Source: JARRJS01 sp037388885
Lineage (GTDB): Bacteria > Gemmatimonadota > Gemmatimonadetes > Longimicrobiales > RSA9
DNA length: 61,644 nucleotides
Assembly (NCBI GenBank): GCA_037388885.1
Contig: JARRJS010000033.1
Location: 1 to 61,644 of the forward strand
Direction: 5' to 3'
The notes below the pieces were generated by a model. The model ran no database searches, was not told the DNA's origin, and saw only the letters and a program-made list of their open reading frames with translations. Made by a program: the position numbers and the translations under genes. How positions within the stretch are numbered: position 1 is the stretch's first letter; each line of letters opens with the position of its first letter. Shown here in pieces: positions 51,737-60,113 of this stretch.

Positions 51737-54204
51737 CGCGGGAGGGCGGCAGCTCGCGCGCAGCCCGGGCGCTGCGCGCCTTCGCCACGGTGGGCCTGAT
51801 CGCGGCCGCCGGCTGCTCGACGGCGTCGACGGCGCGGCCTGCGGGGACCACGCCGGCACCCAACGCCGGGCCGGCGACGCAGAACCCGGCGTCGTCACTG
51901 AACGCGGCGATCGCGGATCAAATCACGAACCCGGTGAACGCGCCGGCCAGCCGGGACACAGCCGCAGCCGGCGGGGTCACGGCCGCTGATCGGATCGCGG
52001 CCATGCTCGGACCGCCGGCGTTCCTCGGACCTGCGCAGGACACCGCGCGCCGCGAGGCGTTCATCGATTCCCTGCTGTCGCAGATGACGCTGGCCGAGAA
52101 GCTGGGCCAGCTGAACCAGCCGCCGGGCCAGTGGGGCGACACGGGGCCGGTGGTGAGCAAGGGTGGCGAAGCGGACGTGCGGGCGGGGCACGCAGGCTCG
52201 TTCCTGGGCGTGTACGGCGCCGATTATACGCGGCGGCTGCAGCATGCCGCCGAGGAGTCGCGGCTGCACATCCCGCTCCTGTTCGGCTACGACGTGATCC
52301 ACGGATTCCGCACGATCTTCCCGGTGCCGCTGGCGGAAGCCAGCAGCTGGGACCCCGCCGCGGTGGAGCGCTCGGCACGCATCGCGGCCACGGAAGCGTC
52401 GGCCTGGGGCGTCACGTGGACATTCGCCCCCATGGTGGACATCGCGCGGGACCCGCGCTGGGGCCGGGTCGTGGAGGGCTCGGGCGAGGATCCGTACCTG
52501 GGCTCCATGATGGCCGCGGCCAAGGTGCGCGGCTTCCAGGGTGACGACCTGGCGTCCGACAGCACCGTCATGGCGACTGCCAAGCACTTCGCGGCGTACG
52601 GCGGCGCGGAAGGCGGCCGGGACTACAATACGGTGGACATCTCGAAGCGCACGCTGCACGCCATTTACCTGCCGCCGTTCCATGCCGCGGTGAAGGAGGG
52701 TGTGGGCTCCGTGATGGCGGCGTTTGACGAGATCGGCGGCGTGCCCATGCATGCCAATGGGCCCCTCATCAATGGCGTGCTCCGTCACGACTGGGGCTTT
52801 CACGGCCTCGTCGTCAGCGACTATACCGGCATCATGGAACTGGAGCGCCACGGCGTGGCCGGCACGCCGGAACAGGCGGGCATCCTTGGCCTGAAGGCGG
52901 GCGTGGACATCGACATGGTGAGCGGCATCTACCTGAAGAACCTGCCCGCGGCGGTGGACAGCGGCCTGGTGCCGGTACAGGACGTGGACCGGGCGGTGAA
53001 GCGCGTGCTGCGGTCCAAGTGGGACCTGGGCCTGTTCCAGGACCCGTACCGCTACAGCGATTCGACCCGCCAGAAGACCCGCACGCTGACGCCGGCGGAT
53101 CTCCGGGCGGCCCGTGAGGAAGCCCGCGAGTCGATGGTGCTGCTGAAGAACGACAGCATCCTGCCGCTGCGGAAGGACCTGGGCACCATCGCCGTCATCG
53201 GGTCCCTGGCGAACGACTCCCTCTCCTGTCTCGGACCCTGGCACGGCGCCGGCGAGGCGAAGGACGCCGTCACCATCCTTCAGGGCATCAAGCAGGCGGT
53301 GTCCTCCGACACGAAGGTCATCTACGCGAAGGGCGCGACGCCGGTGCTGGGTGGCACGGACACGGCGGGGTTCCCCGAGGCCATGCGCGCGGTACGCCAG
53401 GCGGACGCCGTCGTGCTGGTCATCGGTGAGACCCAAGCCATGAGCGGTGAAGCGGCGAGCCGCTCCAACATCGACTTGCCGGGGGTGCAGCTTGCGCTGG
53501 CCAAGGAGATCCAGGCGACGGGCAAGCCGCTGGTCGTCGTACTCATGAACGGCCGGCCGCTGGCGACGCCGTGGCTGGCCGAGCACGCGCCGGCGATCCT
53601 GGAGTCCTGGTTCCTGGGCGTGCAGATGGGCCCGGCGGTGGCCGACGTCCTGTTCGGCGACGTCAATCCCAGCGGCAAGCTGCCGGTCACGGTACCGCGC
53701 GCCGTGGGACAGATCCCCATCTACTACGACCACAAGAACACTGGGCGGCCGCCCAACCCCAACGACCACTACACGTCGAAGTACCTGCACCTGCCGTGGA
53801 CGCCCCTGTACCCGTTCGGCTTCGGCCTGAGCTACACCACCTTCGACGTAAGCGCGCCCCGGCTGTCCTCGCCCACGATGCGGCCCGGCGACACGCTCAC
53901 CGTGGCCGTCGACGTGACCAACACGGGCAAGCGTGCGGGCACCGAAGTCGTGCAGCTCTACCTGCACGATGAAGTGCGTAGCGTGACCCCGCCGGTGAAG
54001 GAGCTGCGCGGATTCCAGCGCGTCGACCTGCAGCCCGGCCAGACCAGGACCGTGCACTTCCCCCTCACCGTGAACGACCTGGCGTTCTGGGGGCTCGACA
54101 ACCGGTGGATCTACGAGCCCGGCTGGTTCACCGTCTACGTGGGTTCCAGCTCCGTGGACGTGAAGAGCACGCGGTTCGACCTGGTGGACGGGAGCGGGCC
54201 CTGA
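51727..54204 (+). CDS. GH3 beta-glucosidase lipoprotein
   Basis: The 825-residue product begins at ATG 51727 (GGAGGGGAA upstream), overlapping the hydrolase stop by 10 bases. Lipobox AAGC (C30). The GH3 barrel has KHFAAYG, DIARDPRWGRVVEGSGEDP and the nucleophile Asp365 in LVVSDYTG. The second domain has the likely acid/base Glu575 in MSGEAASRS, and a C-terminal fibronectin III-like domain ends in WFTVYVGSSS. It should release glucose from non-reducing ends; in this locus sophoro-oligosaccharides are the likeliest substrate. Confidence 0.95.
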   Translation: MQLTREGGSSRAARALRAFATVGLIAAAGCSTASTARPAGTTPAPNAGPATQNPASSLNAAIADQITNPVNAPASRDTAAAGGVTAADRIAAMLGPPAFLGPAQDTARREAFIDSLLSQMTLAEKLGQLNQPPGQWGDTGPVVSKGGEADVRAGHAGSFLGVYGADYTRRLQHAAEESRLHIPLLFGYDVIHGFRTIFPVPLAEASSWDPAAVERSARIAATEASAWGVTWTFAPMVDIARDPRWGRVVEGSGEDPYLGSMMAAAKVRGFQGDDLASDSTVMATAKHFAAYGGAEGGRDYNTVDISKRTLHAIYLPPFHAAVKEGVGSVMAAFDEIGGVPMHANGPLINGVLRHDWGFHGLVVSDYTGIMELERHGVAGTPEQAGILGLKAGVDIDMVSGIYLKNLPAAVDSGLVPVQDVDRAVKRVLRSKWDLGLFQDPYRYSDSTRQKTRTLTPADLRAAREEARESMVLLKNDSILPLRKDLGTIAVIGSLANDSLSCLGPWHGAGEAKDAVTILQGIKQAVSSDTKVIYAKGATPVLGGTDTAGFPEAMRAVRQADAVVLVIGETQAMSGEAASRSNIDLPGVQLALAKEIQATGKPLVVVLMNGRPLATPWLAEHAPAILESWFLGVQMGPAVADVLFGDVNPSGKLPVTVPRAVGQIPIYYDHKNTGRPPNPNDHYTSKYLHLPWTPLYPFGFGLSYTTFDVSAPRLSSPTMRPGDTLTVAVDVTNTGKRAGTEVVQLYLHDEVRSVTPPVKELRGFQRVDLQPGQTRTVHFPLTVNDLAFWGLDNRWIYEPGWFTVYVGSSSVDVKSTRFDLVDGSGP

Positions 54205-54271
54205 GGACGACACGGGCGGGCCCGTTCGTTTCCGGCGTTGCCTCGCACTTCGTCGCCGGAGCCGGCTCTTC

Positions 54272-54442
54272 AACGGCGTAACGCGGAGAGCGCTGAGGGA
54301 CGGAGAACACGGAACCGGCGGGCATCGGCGGGAGCGGCGCGATCCGATCTCCGGGCTGCGTCATGCACGCGGCCCATGAATTCGACAAAGGAAAGAAACT
54401 CCGTGCACTCCGTTTCTCCGAGCCCTCCGTGTCACGCTGTTT
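54272..54442. mobile_element. degenerate inverted-repeat element (ends only), related to the GxxExxY relic
   Basis: The left end (54272-54315, ACGCGGAG...ACGGAGAACACGG) is roughly three-quarters identical to the complement of the right end (54396-54442). The right end contains CTCCGAGCCCTCCGTGTCA (54416-54434), repeated exactly at 57169-57187 beside the GxxExxY relic. Only about 80 bases and no gene lie between the ends. It overlaps the start region of the second GH3 gene. Confidence 0.65.
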
Positions 54443-56853
54443 GGAAAACGGCTCATGCCAGATTCGTCGAGGCGTGCAGCGTGAGCCTGGCCATGGCCAC
54501 GTTCGTGCTGGCATCGTGTGGCGTGCCGGCTCCGGCGCCGGCCGCACCATCAACCTCGGCCGCGTCAGCGATGCCCGGCGCCGCCCAGGTTCCCCCGACT
54601 TCTCCGGTCCGGGGCCGTGTACCGGCAGCCATGTCGCCAACCGCTGCGGCCCGTCTTGAGCAGCGCGTCGACTCGGTCCTCGCCCTCATGACGTTGGAGG
54701 AGAAGGCGGGCCAGCTTTCCATCACCGGCGGCCGCCCGGACCTCGACGACCGCATCAGCGCCGGTCGGCTGGGAGGCACCAACGGCGTGCTGCCGGGCCA
54801 GGACGTGGCGGCGTTGACGCGCCATTTCCAGCGGGTGGCGATGCAGTCCCGGCTGAAGATCCCGCTCCTTTTCATGGGCGATGTGATCCACGGCTTCCGC
54901 ACGGTCTACCCGGTGCCGCTGGCCATGGCGGCGACGTGGGACACGACGCTGGTGACCTCGGTGGACAGCGCCTCGGCGGCGGAGGCGACGGCGGTGGGCG
55001 TGGACTGGACGTTCGCGCCCATGCTGGACATCGGCCGCGACCCGCGCTGGGGCCGGGTCGTGGAGGGGCCGGGCGAGGACCCGTACCTGGGCGCGGCGCT
55101 GGCCCGGGCGCAGGTGCGCGGCTACCAGGGCGACGTCACAGGCGCCGAGCTCGCGGCGCCCACCACCATGGCGGCGACGGCCAAGCACTTCGCCGGCTAC
55201 GGTGCCGTCCAGGCGGGGCGCGACTACAACTCCGTGGACCTGTCCGACCGCCGGTTCCGCAGCGTCTACCTGCCGACGTTCCACGCCGTAGTCAACGCCG
55301 GTGTGGCGACGATCATGGCGGCGTTCACGGCGCTGAACGGGGTGCCGTCCACGGCGAACGTGTGGCTGTTGAAGGGCATCCTGCGGGACGAATGGGGTTT
55401 CCAGGGCGTCGTCGTGTCCGACTACGACGCCGTGCCGGAGCTGGAGAACCACCGCATCGCGGCGAACGATGCCGAGGCGGTGGCGCTGGCCATGGGCGCG
55501 GGCGTGGACGTGGACCTGCACAGCCTGACCTACGCCGACCAGCTGCCGGGCCTGGTACGCAGCGGGCGCGTGAGCGAGGCGGCGGTGGACTCGGCGGTGC
55601 GGCGGGTGCTGCGGCTCAAGTTCCGGCTGGGCCTGTTCGACGATCCCTTCCGTTACGACGACGCGGCTCGCGCGAAGGCCGTGACTCTCTCACCGTCGCA
55701 GCGGGCGCTGGCTCGCCGTGCGGCCGCCGAGTCGTTCGTGCTGCTGGAGAATCACGGTGTGCTGCCGCTTTCGCCGGCCCTGAAGACCGTCGCCGTGATC
55801 GGGCCCCTGGCGAACGACAGCGCGAACCCGCTGGGCCCCGTGCACGCGGTGGGCCGGCCCGCGGACACGCGCACCGTCCTGAAAGGCATCCGTGATCGGC
55901 TGGGTGCGGGTGTGCAGGTGCTGTATGCGCGGGGCGCCGGCATCGGCGTGCTCTCCCCGGCGGGCGCTGCGGGCACGTCCAACGCCGCGGCCGGATCCGG
56001 CGCGGCGGACACGGCGGGCATCGCGCATGCCGCGGCGCTGGCGAAGCGTGCGGGCGCGGCCGTCGTCGTCGTGGGCGAGGCTGCAAGCATGAGCGGGGAG
56101 GGCGGCAGCCGGTCTCGACTGGATCTGCCCGGCGCGCAGCTGGCGCTGGTGAAGGCTGTCGTCGCGACGGGCACGCCCACGGTCGTGGTGCTCATGAGCG
56201 GCCGGCCGCTGACCATTCCCTGGCTGTCGGAGCATGCCCCGGCCGTGCTGGAGACGTGGTTCCCCGGCACGGAGGCGGGCGACGCCATCGCCGACGTGCT
56301 GTTCGGGGACGCCGAGCCGGGGGGGCGCCTGCCCATCAGCTTCCCGCGCGATGTCGGCCAGATCCCCATCTTCTACGCCCACCGCAGTACCGGGCGCCCG
56401 GCCGTGGCCAGCGACCGCTACACCTCCAAGTACCTCGACGTGGCCAACTCGCCCCTCTACCCCTTCGGCTACGGCCTGGGCTACACCCGGTTCGCGTACT
56501 CGAACGTGCGGGTGGACCGGGCGCAGATGGGGTTCGGAGACACGGTGCATGTGTCGGTGACCGTGCGGAACGTCGGGCAGCGTGCGGGCACCGACGTCGT
56601 GCAGCTGTACGTGACCGACGAGGAGGCCAGCGTGTCACCGGTGGTCGAGCGGCTGCGCGGGTTCCGCAGGGTGCGGTTGGCGCCGGGCGAGGCGCGGCAG
56701 GTGTCGTTCCCGCTGACCACCCACGACCTGGCGCTGTTCTCGGTGGACATGAAGCGATACGCGGCCGAGCCCGGCTGGTTTACGGTTTCCGTCGGTGGCA
56801 ACTCCCGAAACGCCCATGAGCACCAGGCGCGGTTCGAGCTGGTGGAGAGGTAA
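54376..56853 (+). CDS. second GH3 beta-glucosidase lipoprotein, N-terminus altered by a repeat element
   Basis: The 825-residue product (from ATG 54376) has GH3 blocks LDIGRDPRWGRVVEGPGEDP, AKHFAGYG, the nucleophile Asp349 in GVVVSDYDA, and MSGEGGSRSRLDLPG for the acid/base. A C-terminal fibronectin III-like domain ends WFTVSVGGNS. Residues 4-20 are translated from the repeat element, and no ribosome site precedes any candidate start. The lipobox LASC (C48) follows a hydrophobic stretch, so export still seems possible. GTG 54481 or ATG 54493 are alternatives but leave very short signals. It is a clear paralogue of the upstream GH3 enzyme. Confidence 0.88.
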   Translation: MNSTKERNSVHSVSPSPPCHAVWKTAHARFVEACSVSLAMATFVLASCGVPAPAPAAPSTSAASAMPGAAQVPPTSPVRGRVPAAMSPTAAARLEQRVDSVLALMTLEEKAGQLSITGGRPDLDDRISAGRLGGTNGVLPGQDVAALTRHFQRVAMQSRLKIPLLFMGDVIHGFRTVYPVPLAMAATWDTTLVTSVDSASAAEATAVGVDWTFAPMLDIGRDPRWGRVVEGPGEDPYLGAALARAQVRGYQGDVTGAELAAPTTMAATAKHFAGYGAVQAGRDYNSVDLSDRRFRSVYLPTFHAVVNAGVATIMAAFTALNGVPSTANVWLLKGILRDEWGFQGVVVSDYDAVPELENHRIAANDAEAVALAMGAGVDVDLHSLTYADQLPGLVRSGRVSEAAVDSAVRRVLRLKFRLGLFDDPFRYDDAARAKAVTLSPSQRALARRAAAESFVLLENHGVLPLSPALKTVAVIGPLANDSANPLGPVHAVGRPADTRTVLKGIRDRLGAGVQVLYARGAGIGVLSPAGAAGTSNAAAGSGAADTAGIAHAAALAKRAGAAVVVVGEAASMSGEGGSRSRLDLPGAQLALVKAVVATGTPTVVVLMSGRPLTIPWLSEHAPAVLETWFPGTEAGDAIADVLFGDAEPGGRLPISFPRDVGQIPIFYAHRSTGRPAVASDRYTSKYLDVANSPLYPFGYGLGYTRFAYSNVRVDRAQMGFGDTVHVSVTVRNVGQRAGTDVVQLYVTDEEASVSPVVERLRGFRRVRLAPGEARQVSFPLTTHDLALFSVDMKRYAAEPGWFTVSVGGNSRNAHEHQARFELVER

Positions 56854-56869
56854 CGGAGGTGGATGAGGA

Positions 56870-57127
56870 GCCGACCCGGAGTCTGGCGAGGCGCAGGTAG
56901 GTCAGGACCTGGGAGACGTGAATGGGGGCCAGGGCCGCGACGACCTTCAGCTCCACGACGAGTTGCCGTTCCACGAGCAGGTCCATGGAATACGCCCGAT
57001 CCAACCGGACATCCCGATACACAAGGGACAGGGGTACCTGTCGTTCGAATCGCAGACCCAGGTGCTTCAGCTCTGCCGCGAGACAGGGAATGCCGGGCAC
57101 GCTGCCCCGGAAGTGTTGACGGATCAT
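56870..57127 (-). pseudogene. GxxExxY-family (PDDEXK_3) protein relic
   Basis: From 57127 on the minus strand the frame reads LAAELKHLGLRFERQVPLSL, VYRDVRLDRAYSMDLLVERQ, LVVELKVVAALAPIHVSQVL and TYLRLARLRVG. This is the core of the family, with DLLVE and VELK as nuclease-like residues. The N-terminal GxxExxY block is unrecognisable. After RVG, where GLLINF is expected, the frame runs into sequence antisense to the GH3 end. It is truncated at both ends and so non-functional. The family is probably associated with mobile DNA; its role is unknown. Confidence 0.8.
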
Positions 57128-57151
57128 GCCGGAAACGCAGCCGCACCCCCG

Positions 57152-57187
57152 CTCCGAGCCCTCCCCTCCTCCGAGCCCTCCGTGTCA
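57152..57187. repeat. CTCCGAGCCCTCC repeat end of the GxxExxY element
   Basis: CTCCGAGCCCTCC (57152-57164) and CTCCGAGCCCTCCGTGTCA (57169-57187) lie upstream of the relic's reading frame. The 19-base copy is identical to 54416-54434. Confidence 0.8.
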
Positions 57188-57324
57188 AGCCGTTCTCCCG
57201 AGGATCGAAAAACCCGGAAAACCGGCTACGCCACCGCCGGAACTTTGGATTGCACCTCTCCGGGTCCTTCCCGCTTGACGCGGCTGTCTGTCGCCGGTAC
57301 CGTCCCGGCAACGAGTGGATCTCC

Positions 57325-57942
57325 ATGACGGATGCCAACGATGGACCCGGTCCGGCCGCCGCTCCCGTTCCGCCGGAAGCGCGGGACCGTGCAGTGGACG
57401 TACTGACGCACAGCTATGCCAACGACCAGCTGTCGGAGGAGCAGCTGGAGACGCTCCTGGACCACGTCTACCGGGCGACGACGCTGGCCGAGTTGCAGTC
57501 CTTGATCGCGAACCTGCCGGCGCGTCGCCCCGACGACGTTGGCGCCGTGAACGTTGCGGACTCCGCGTCGTCCGCCCTGGATCGGCCGGTGCGGGTCCGG
57601 GCGCTCTTCTCGCGGCAGGAGCGGAAGGTGACCGGCGTCGTGCCTCGCCGCCTGGAATTGCGCGTCCGGATGGGCTACGTGGAGTTGGACCTCAGCCACG
57701 CGACCTTCGAGCCGGGTGTCACGGAGATCGATGCCCGGGCTCTCATGGGCTACGTGGAGATCCGGCTGCCGGGCGATGTGCAGGTCGAGAACGACGGCGG
57801 CGCCATCTTCGGGTATTTCGCGGTGAAGGGCAGCGGGTCCGCGGGCGGGGGCCGGTCCGACCGCATCGTGCGTATCACCGGCCGCGCCATCATGGGATAC
57901 GCGGAGTGCTACGTCGGCTCCCGTATCACGGGAGGTCGCTAG
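57325..57942 (+). CDS. DUF1707/LiaF-like cell-envelope protein
   Basis: The 205-residue product has an N-terminal DUF1707 domain (about 20-66: RDRAVDVLTHSYANDQLSEEQLETLLDHVYRATTLAEL). The C-terminal beta-helix-like LiaF domain has repeated GYVE/GYFA/GYAE units (RMGYVELDL, LMGYVEIRLP, IFGYFAVKG, IMGYAECYV). No membrane helix is present. Relatives take part in envelope-stress signalling in Gram-positives; the role here is unknown. ATG after GAGTGGATCTCC. Confidence 0.88.
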   Translation: MTDANDGPGPAAAPVPPEARDRAVDVLTHSYANDQLSEEQLETLLDHVYRATTLAELQSLIANLPARRPDDVGAVNVADSASSALDRPVRVRALFSRQERKVTGVVPRRLELRVRMGYVELDLSHATFEPGVTEIDARALMGYVEIRLPGDVQVENDGGAIFGYFAVKGSGSAGGGRSDRIVRITGRAIMGYAECYVGSRITGGR

Positions 57943-57948
57943 CCGGGT

Positions 57949-59385
57949 CTACGAACCGCCCTGCATCCGCTGCGCCGTCACGTCCCGCCCGTTCTGGTGC
58001 AGGACCGCGGCGGTGACGTTCCCTTTGTCATCCCGGACGAAATCCAGCGTCGCGTCGACGACCTTCAGGAAGAAGTGTCCGTCGGATTCCGCGTAGATCG
58101 GCAGCGGCGACTGCCCGGTCAGCTGCACGAACAGCTGATCCTGCCGCAGCGTGACGGTCAGGATGGCGCCCGGCGCGATGGCGTAGCGGCCCACGTATGG
58201 CTGGAGCTGCGCAGGCGTCAGCGCCATGGCGGTCCGGTGGGGTGGAGGCGGGGGCGGGGGCGAGATGGCCACCGACGGATCCAGCAAGTGGAGGCCGATG
58301 TCGTCGGCGCCTCTCGTGTTGTTGATCAGCATGACGACGCCCATGTGCCGCGTCGGGTCGAACCCGATGAAGGCGTGGTAGCCGCCCGTCCCGCCGTTGT
58401 GCCAGATGACGCGGGTGGCGTTTGTGTCGCGGACCATCCAGACCAGGCCGATGCGAGTGGCCGGGATGTCCGTGGGTCGGCGGGGCATGTGCGCCGTGCG
58501 CATGTCTCGTCCCAGGGCCGTCGTGGTGTCCGCCCGCAGGTTGGCCGCCAGGTAGCGCATCATGTCGTGCAGCGTCGAACGCAGGGCGCCGGCACCGGCG
58601 AGGGTGGGCGCCGACCAGTTCGCTACCGTGTCGCCGGCGGCGTTGTGGCCGGGGGCCAGACGGCCGTGCTCGGCGGTCGTCAGGTCGATGCGGGTGTCCG
58701 GCATGTCCAGCGGCTCGGCGATACGCGTGCGTACCAGCCCTTCGTAGGAGGTGTCCGCCTGCCGTGCCAGCGCGAAGCCAAGCAGCCCGACGCCCAGGTT
58801 CGAGTACTCGTACTTCGCGCCGGGATCGCGCGGCAGATCATAGGACGAGAGGAAGCTGTAGAGCTGCGCCACGCTGTAGTCGGCGTACGGGTCTTCCATG
58901 TTTGCGGGGTGCATGTTGGTGGGCAGCCGCGGCAGCCCCGACGACTGCGTGGCGAGGTCCAGCAGCGTGATGCGCTTTCCGTCGCGCTGCGGCACCTGGA
59001 CGCTGTCGGGCAGTAGCTCCGACACCGGCTCGTCCAGTTGCACCTCGCCCCGGCTCACCATATCCGCGAGAAGCGTCGCCGTGAACGTCTTCGTCACCGA
59101 TCCGATCTCGAAGAGCGTTCCGGCGCCGGGCGCGGGCGTTCCCGGCCCGTTTAGCGTGCCCGCCGATAGCGTACGCTCGCCGTTGGCGTCGATGAGGCCT
59201 ACGACCATGCCGGAATACGGCAGCAGCTTGATGCGCGCTTCCATCAGGGCCTGAACCACAGAGTCCGGTTGCAGGGTGAGGGGGGCAGAGCTCCCGGAGG
59301 CCGATTGGGCGAGTAGACCAGCCGGTGGCAGGCCGAGAGTCATGGCCAGGAAAGCTGCCCCGATACGGCCTCGATGTCGTTTCAT
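57949..59385 (-). CDS. exported serine hydrolase, class C beta-lactamase/DD-peptidase family
   Basis: The 478-residue product has a signal peptide (ending GLLAQ) and the three family motifs: SVTK (Ser96, Lys99), YSN (194-196) and HNGGTGG (from H329, in place of KTG). A proline run (SPPPPPPPH, about 380) leads to a DUF3471-like C-terminal beta domain. Members hydrolyse peptides, esters or amides; true beta-lactamase activity is unlikely to be its main task. ATG 59385 follows GGGAGACGGAG. Convergent with the DUF1707 gene. Confidence 0.92.
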   Translation of the reverse strand: MKRHRGRIGAAFLAMTLGLPPAGLLAQSASGSSAPLTLQPDSVVQALMEARIKLLPYSGMVVGLIDANGERTLSAGTLNGPGTPAPGAGTLFEIGSVTKTFTATLLADMVSRGEVQLDEPVSELLPDSVQVPQRDGKRITLLDLATQSSGLPRLPTNMHPANMEDPYADYSVAQLYSFLSSYDLPRDPGAKYEYSNLGVGLLGFALARQADTSYEGLVRTRIAEPLDMPDTRIDLTTAEHGRLAPGHNAAGDTVANWSAPTLAGAGALRSTLHDMMRYLAANLRADTTTALGRDMRTAHMPRRPTDIPATRIGLVWMVRDTNATRVIWHNGGTGGYHAFIGFDPTRHMGVVMLINNTRGADDIGLHLLDPSVAISPPPPPPPHRTAMALTPAQLQPYVGRYAIAPGAILTVTLRQDQLFVQLTGQSPLPIYAESDGHFFLKVVDATLDFVRDDKGNVTAAVLHQNGRDVTAQRMQGGS

Positions 59386-59591
59386 CTCCGTCTCCCGTCC
59401 GTTGATGGGTGCGCCGGCGGACGTCGCGCCCGCCGGGGCGCCATGGCTGTTTCCGTTCCACACTGTGCCGGGGCAGGACCGCACACTTCTTGCCACCAGG
59501 TGAAGAAGACGTTCCTTTTATATCCACACCCGAGAGACGGCGGCCCCTCCCCTTCTTCACGCCGGCACGGGAACTCCCTGGAGGTCATGGT

Positions 59592-60080
59592 ATGACAATC
59601 GCCGAAGCCTTGCTGCCCGAGTTCGACCACGAGATGGCCTCGACCCGCCGGTTGCTGGAGCGAGTTCCCAGCGACAAGGCGCGCTGGAAGCCTCATGAGA
59701 AGTCGTTTCCCCTCGGCCACCTGGCGCAACTGATCTCGTGGATGCCCGGATGGATCACCAACGCGTTGCAGGAGACAGAGCTGGATCTGGCGAAGGCTCC
59801 GCCCTACAGCTTCGAAACGACCAAGAAGCTACTGGAAGGTTTCGACGGCAACGTGCGGGGCGCACGGGAGGCTATCGTGGGGTCGGAGGATACCGACTTC
59901 GATGTGGAATGGTCCCTCGTGAATGATGGCGAAGTCCTCTTCTCGGATCTTCGCGGCGCCATCGTTCGCAACCACATCAGCCACCTCGTGCACCACCGAG
60001 GCCAGTTGACGGTCTACCTCAGGCTGCTCGACGTGCCGCTGCCGCCCATCTACGGGCCCACGGCCGATGAAGGATGGTGA
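59592..60080 (+). CDS. DinB-family protein
   Basis: The 162-residue product has the four-helix DinB/YfiT fold with metal-ligand histidines H43 (GHLAQL), H131 and H135 (NHISHLVHHRGQL), and ends LLDVPLPPIYGPTADE, a typical finish. Members are often metal-dependent thiol-S-transferase-like enzymes (bacillithiol, mycothiol) or of unknown activity. ATG 59592 follows GGAGG at seven bases. Confidence 0.93.
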   Translation: MTIAEALLPEFDHEMASTRRLLERVPSDKARWKPHEKSFPLGHLAQLISWMPGWITNALQETELDLAKAPPYSFETTKKLLEGFDGNVRGAREAIVGSEDTDFDVEWSLVNDGEVLFSDLRGAIVRNHISHLVHHRGQLTVYLRLLDVPLPPIYGPTADEGW

Positions 60081-60113
60081 GAGGAAATCGGCTTCCGGCT
60101 CGCCGGCGATCGC

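Larger units (their letters stand above)
56854..57324. other. 471-base region between the GH3 and DUF1707 genes
   Basis: It holds the GxxExxY relic (minus strand) and its repeat end (57152-57187). GTGGATCTCC precedes the ATG at 57325. No other gene is supported. Confidence 0.7.

Noticed and set aside
57044..57053. GTTCGAATC resembling a tRNA T-loop
   Set aside because: No acceptor or anticodon stem around it; on the other strand it encodes RFERQ of the GxxExxY relic.
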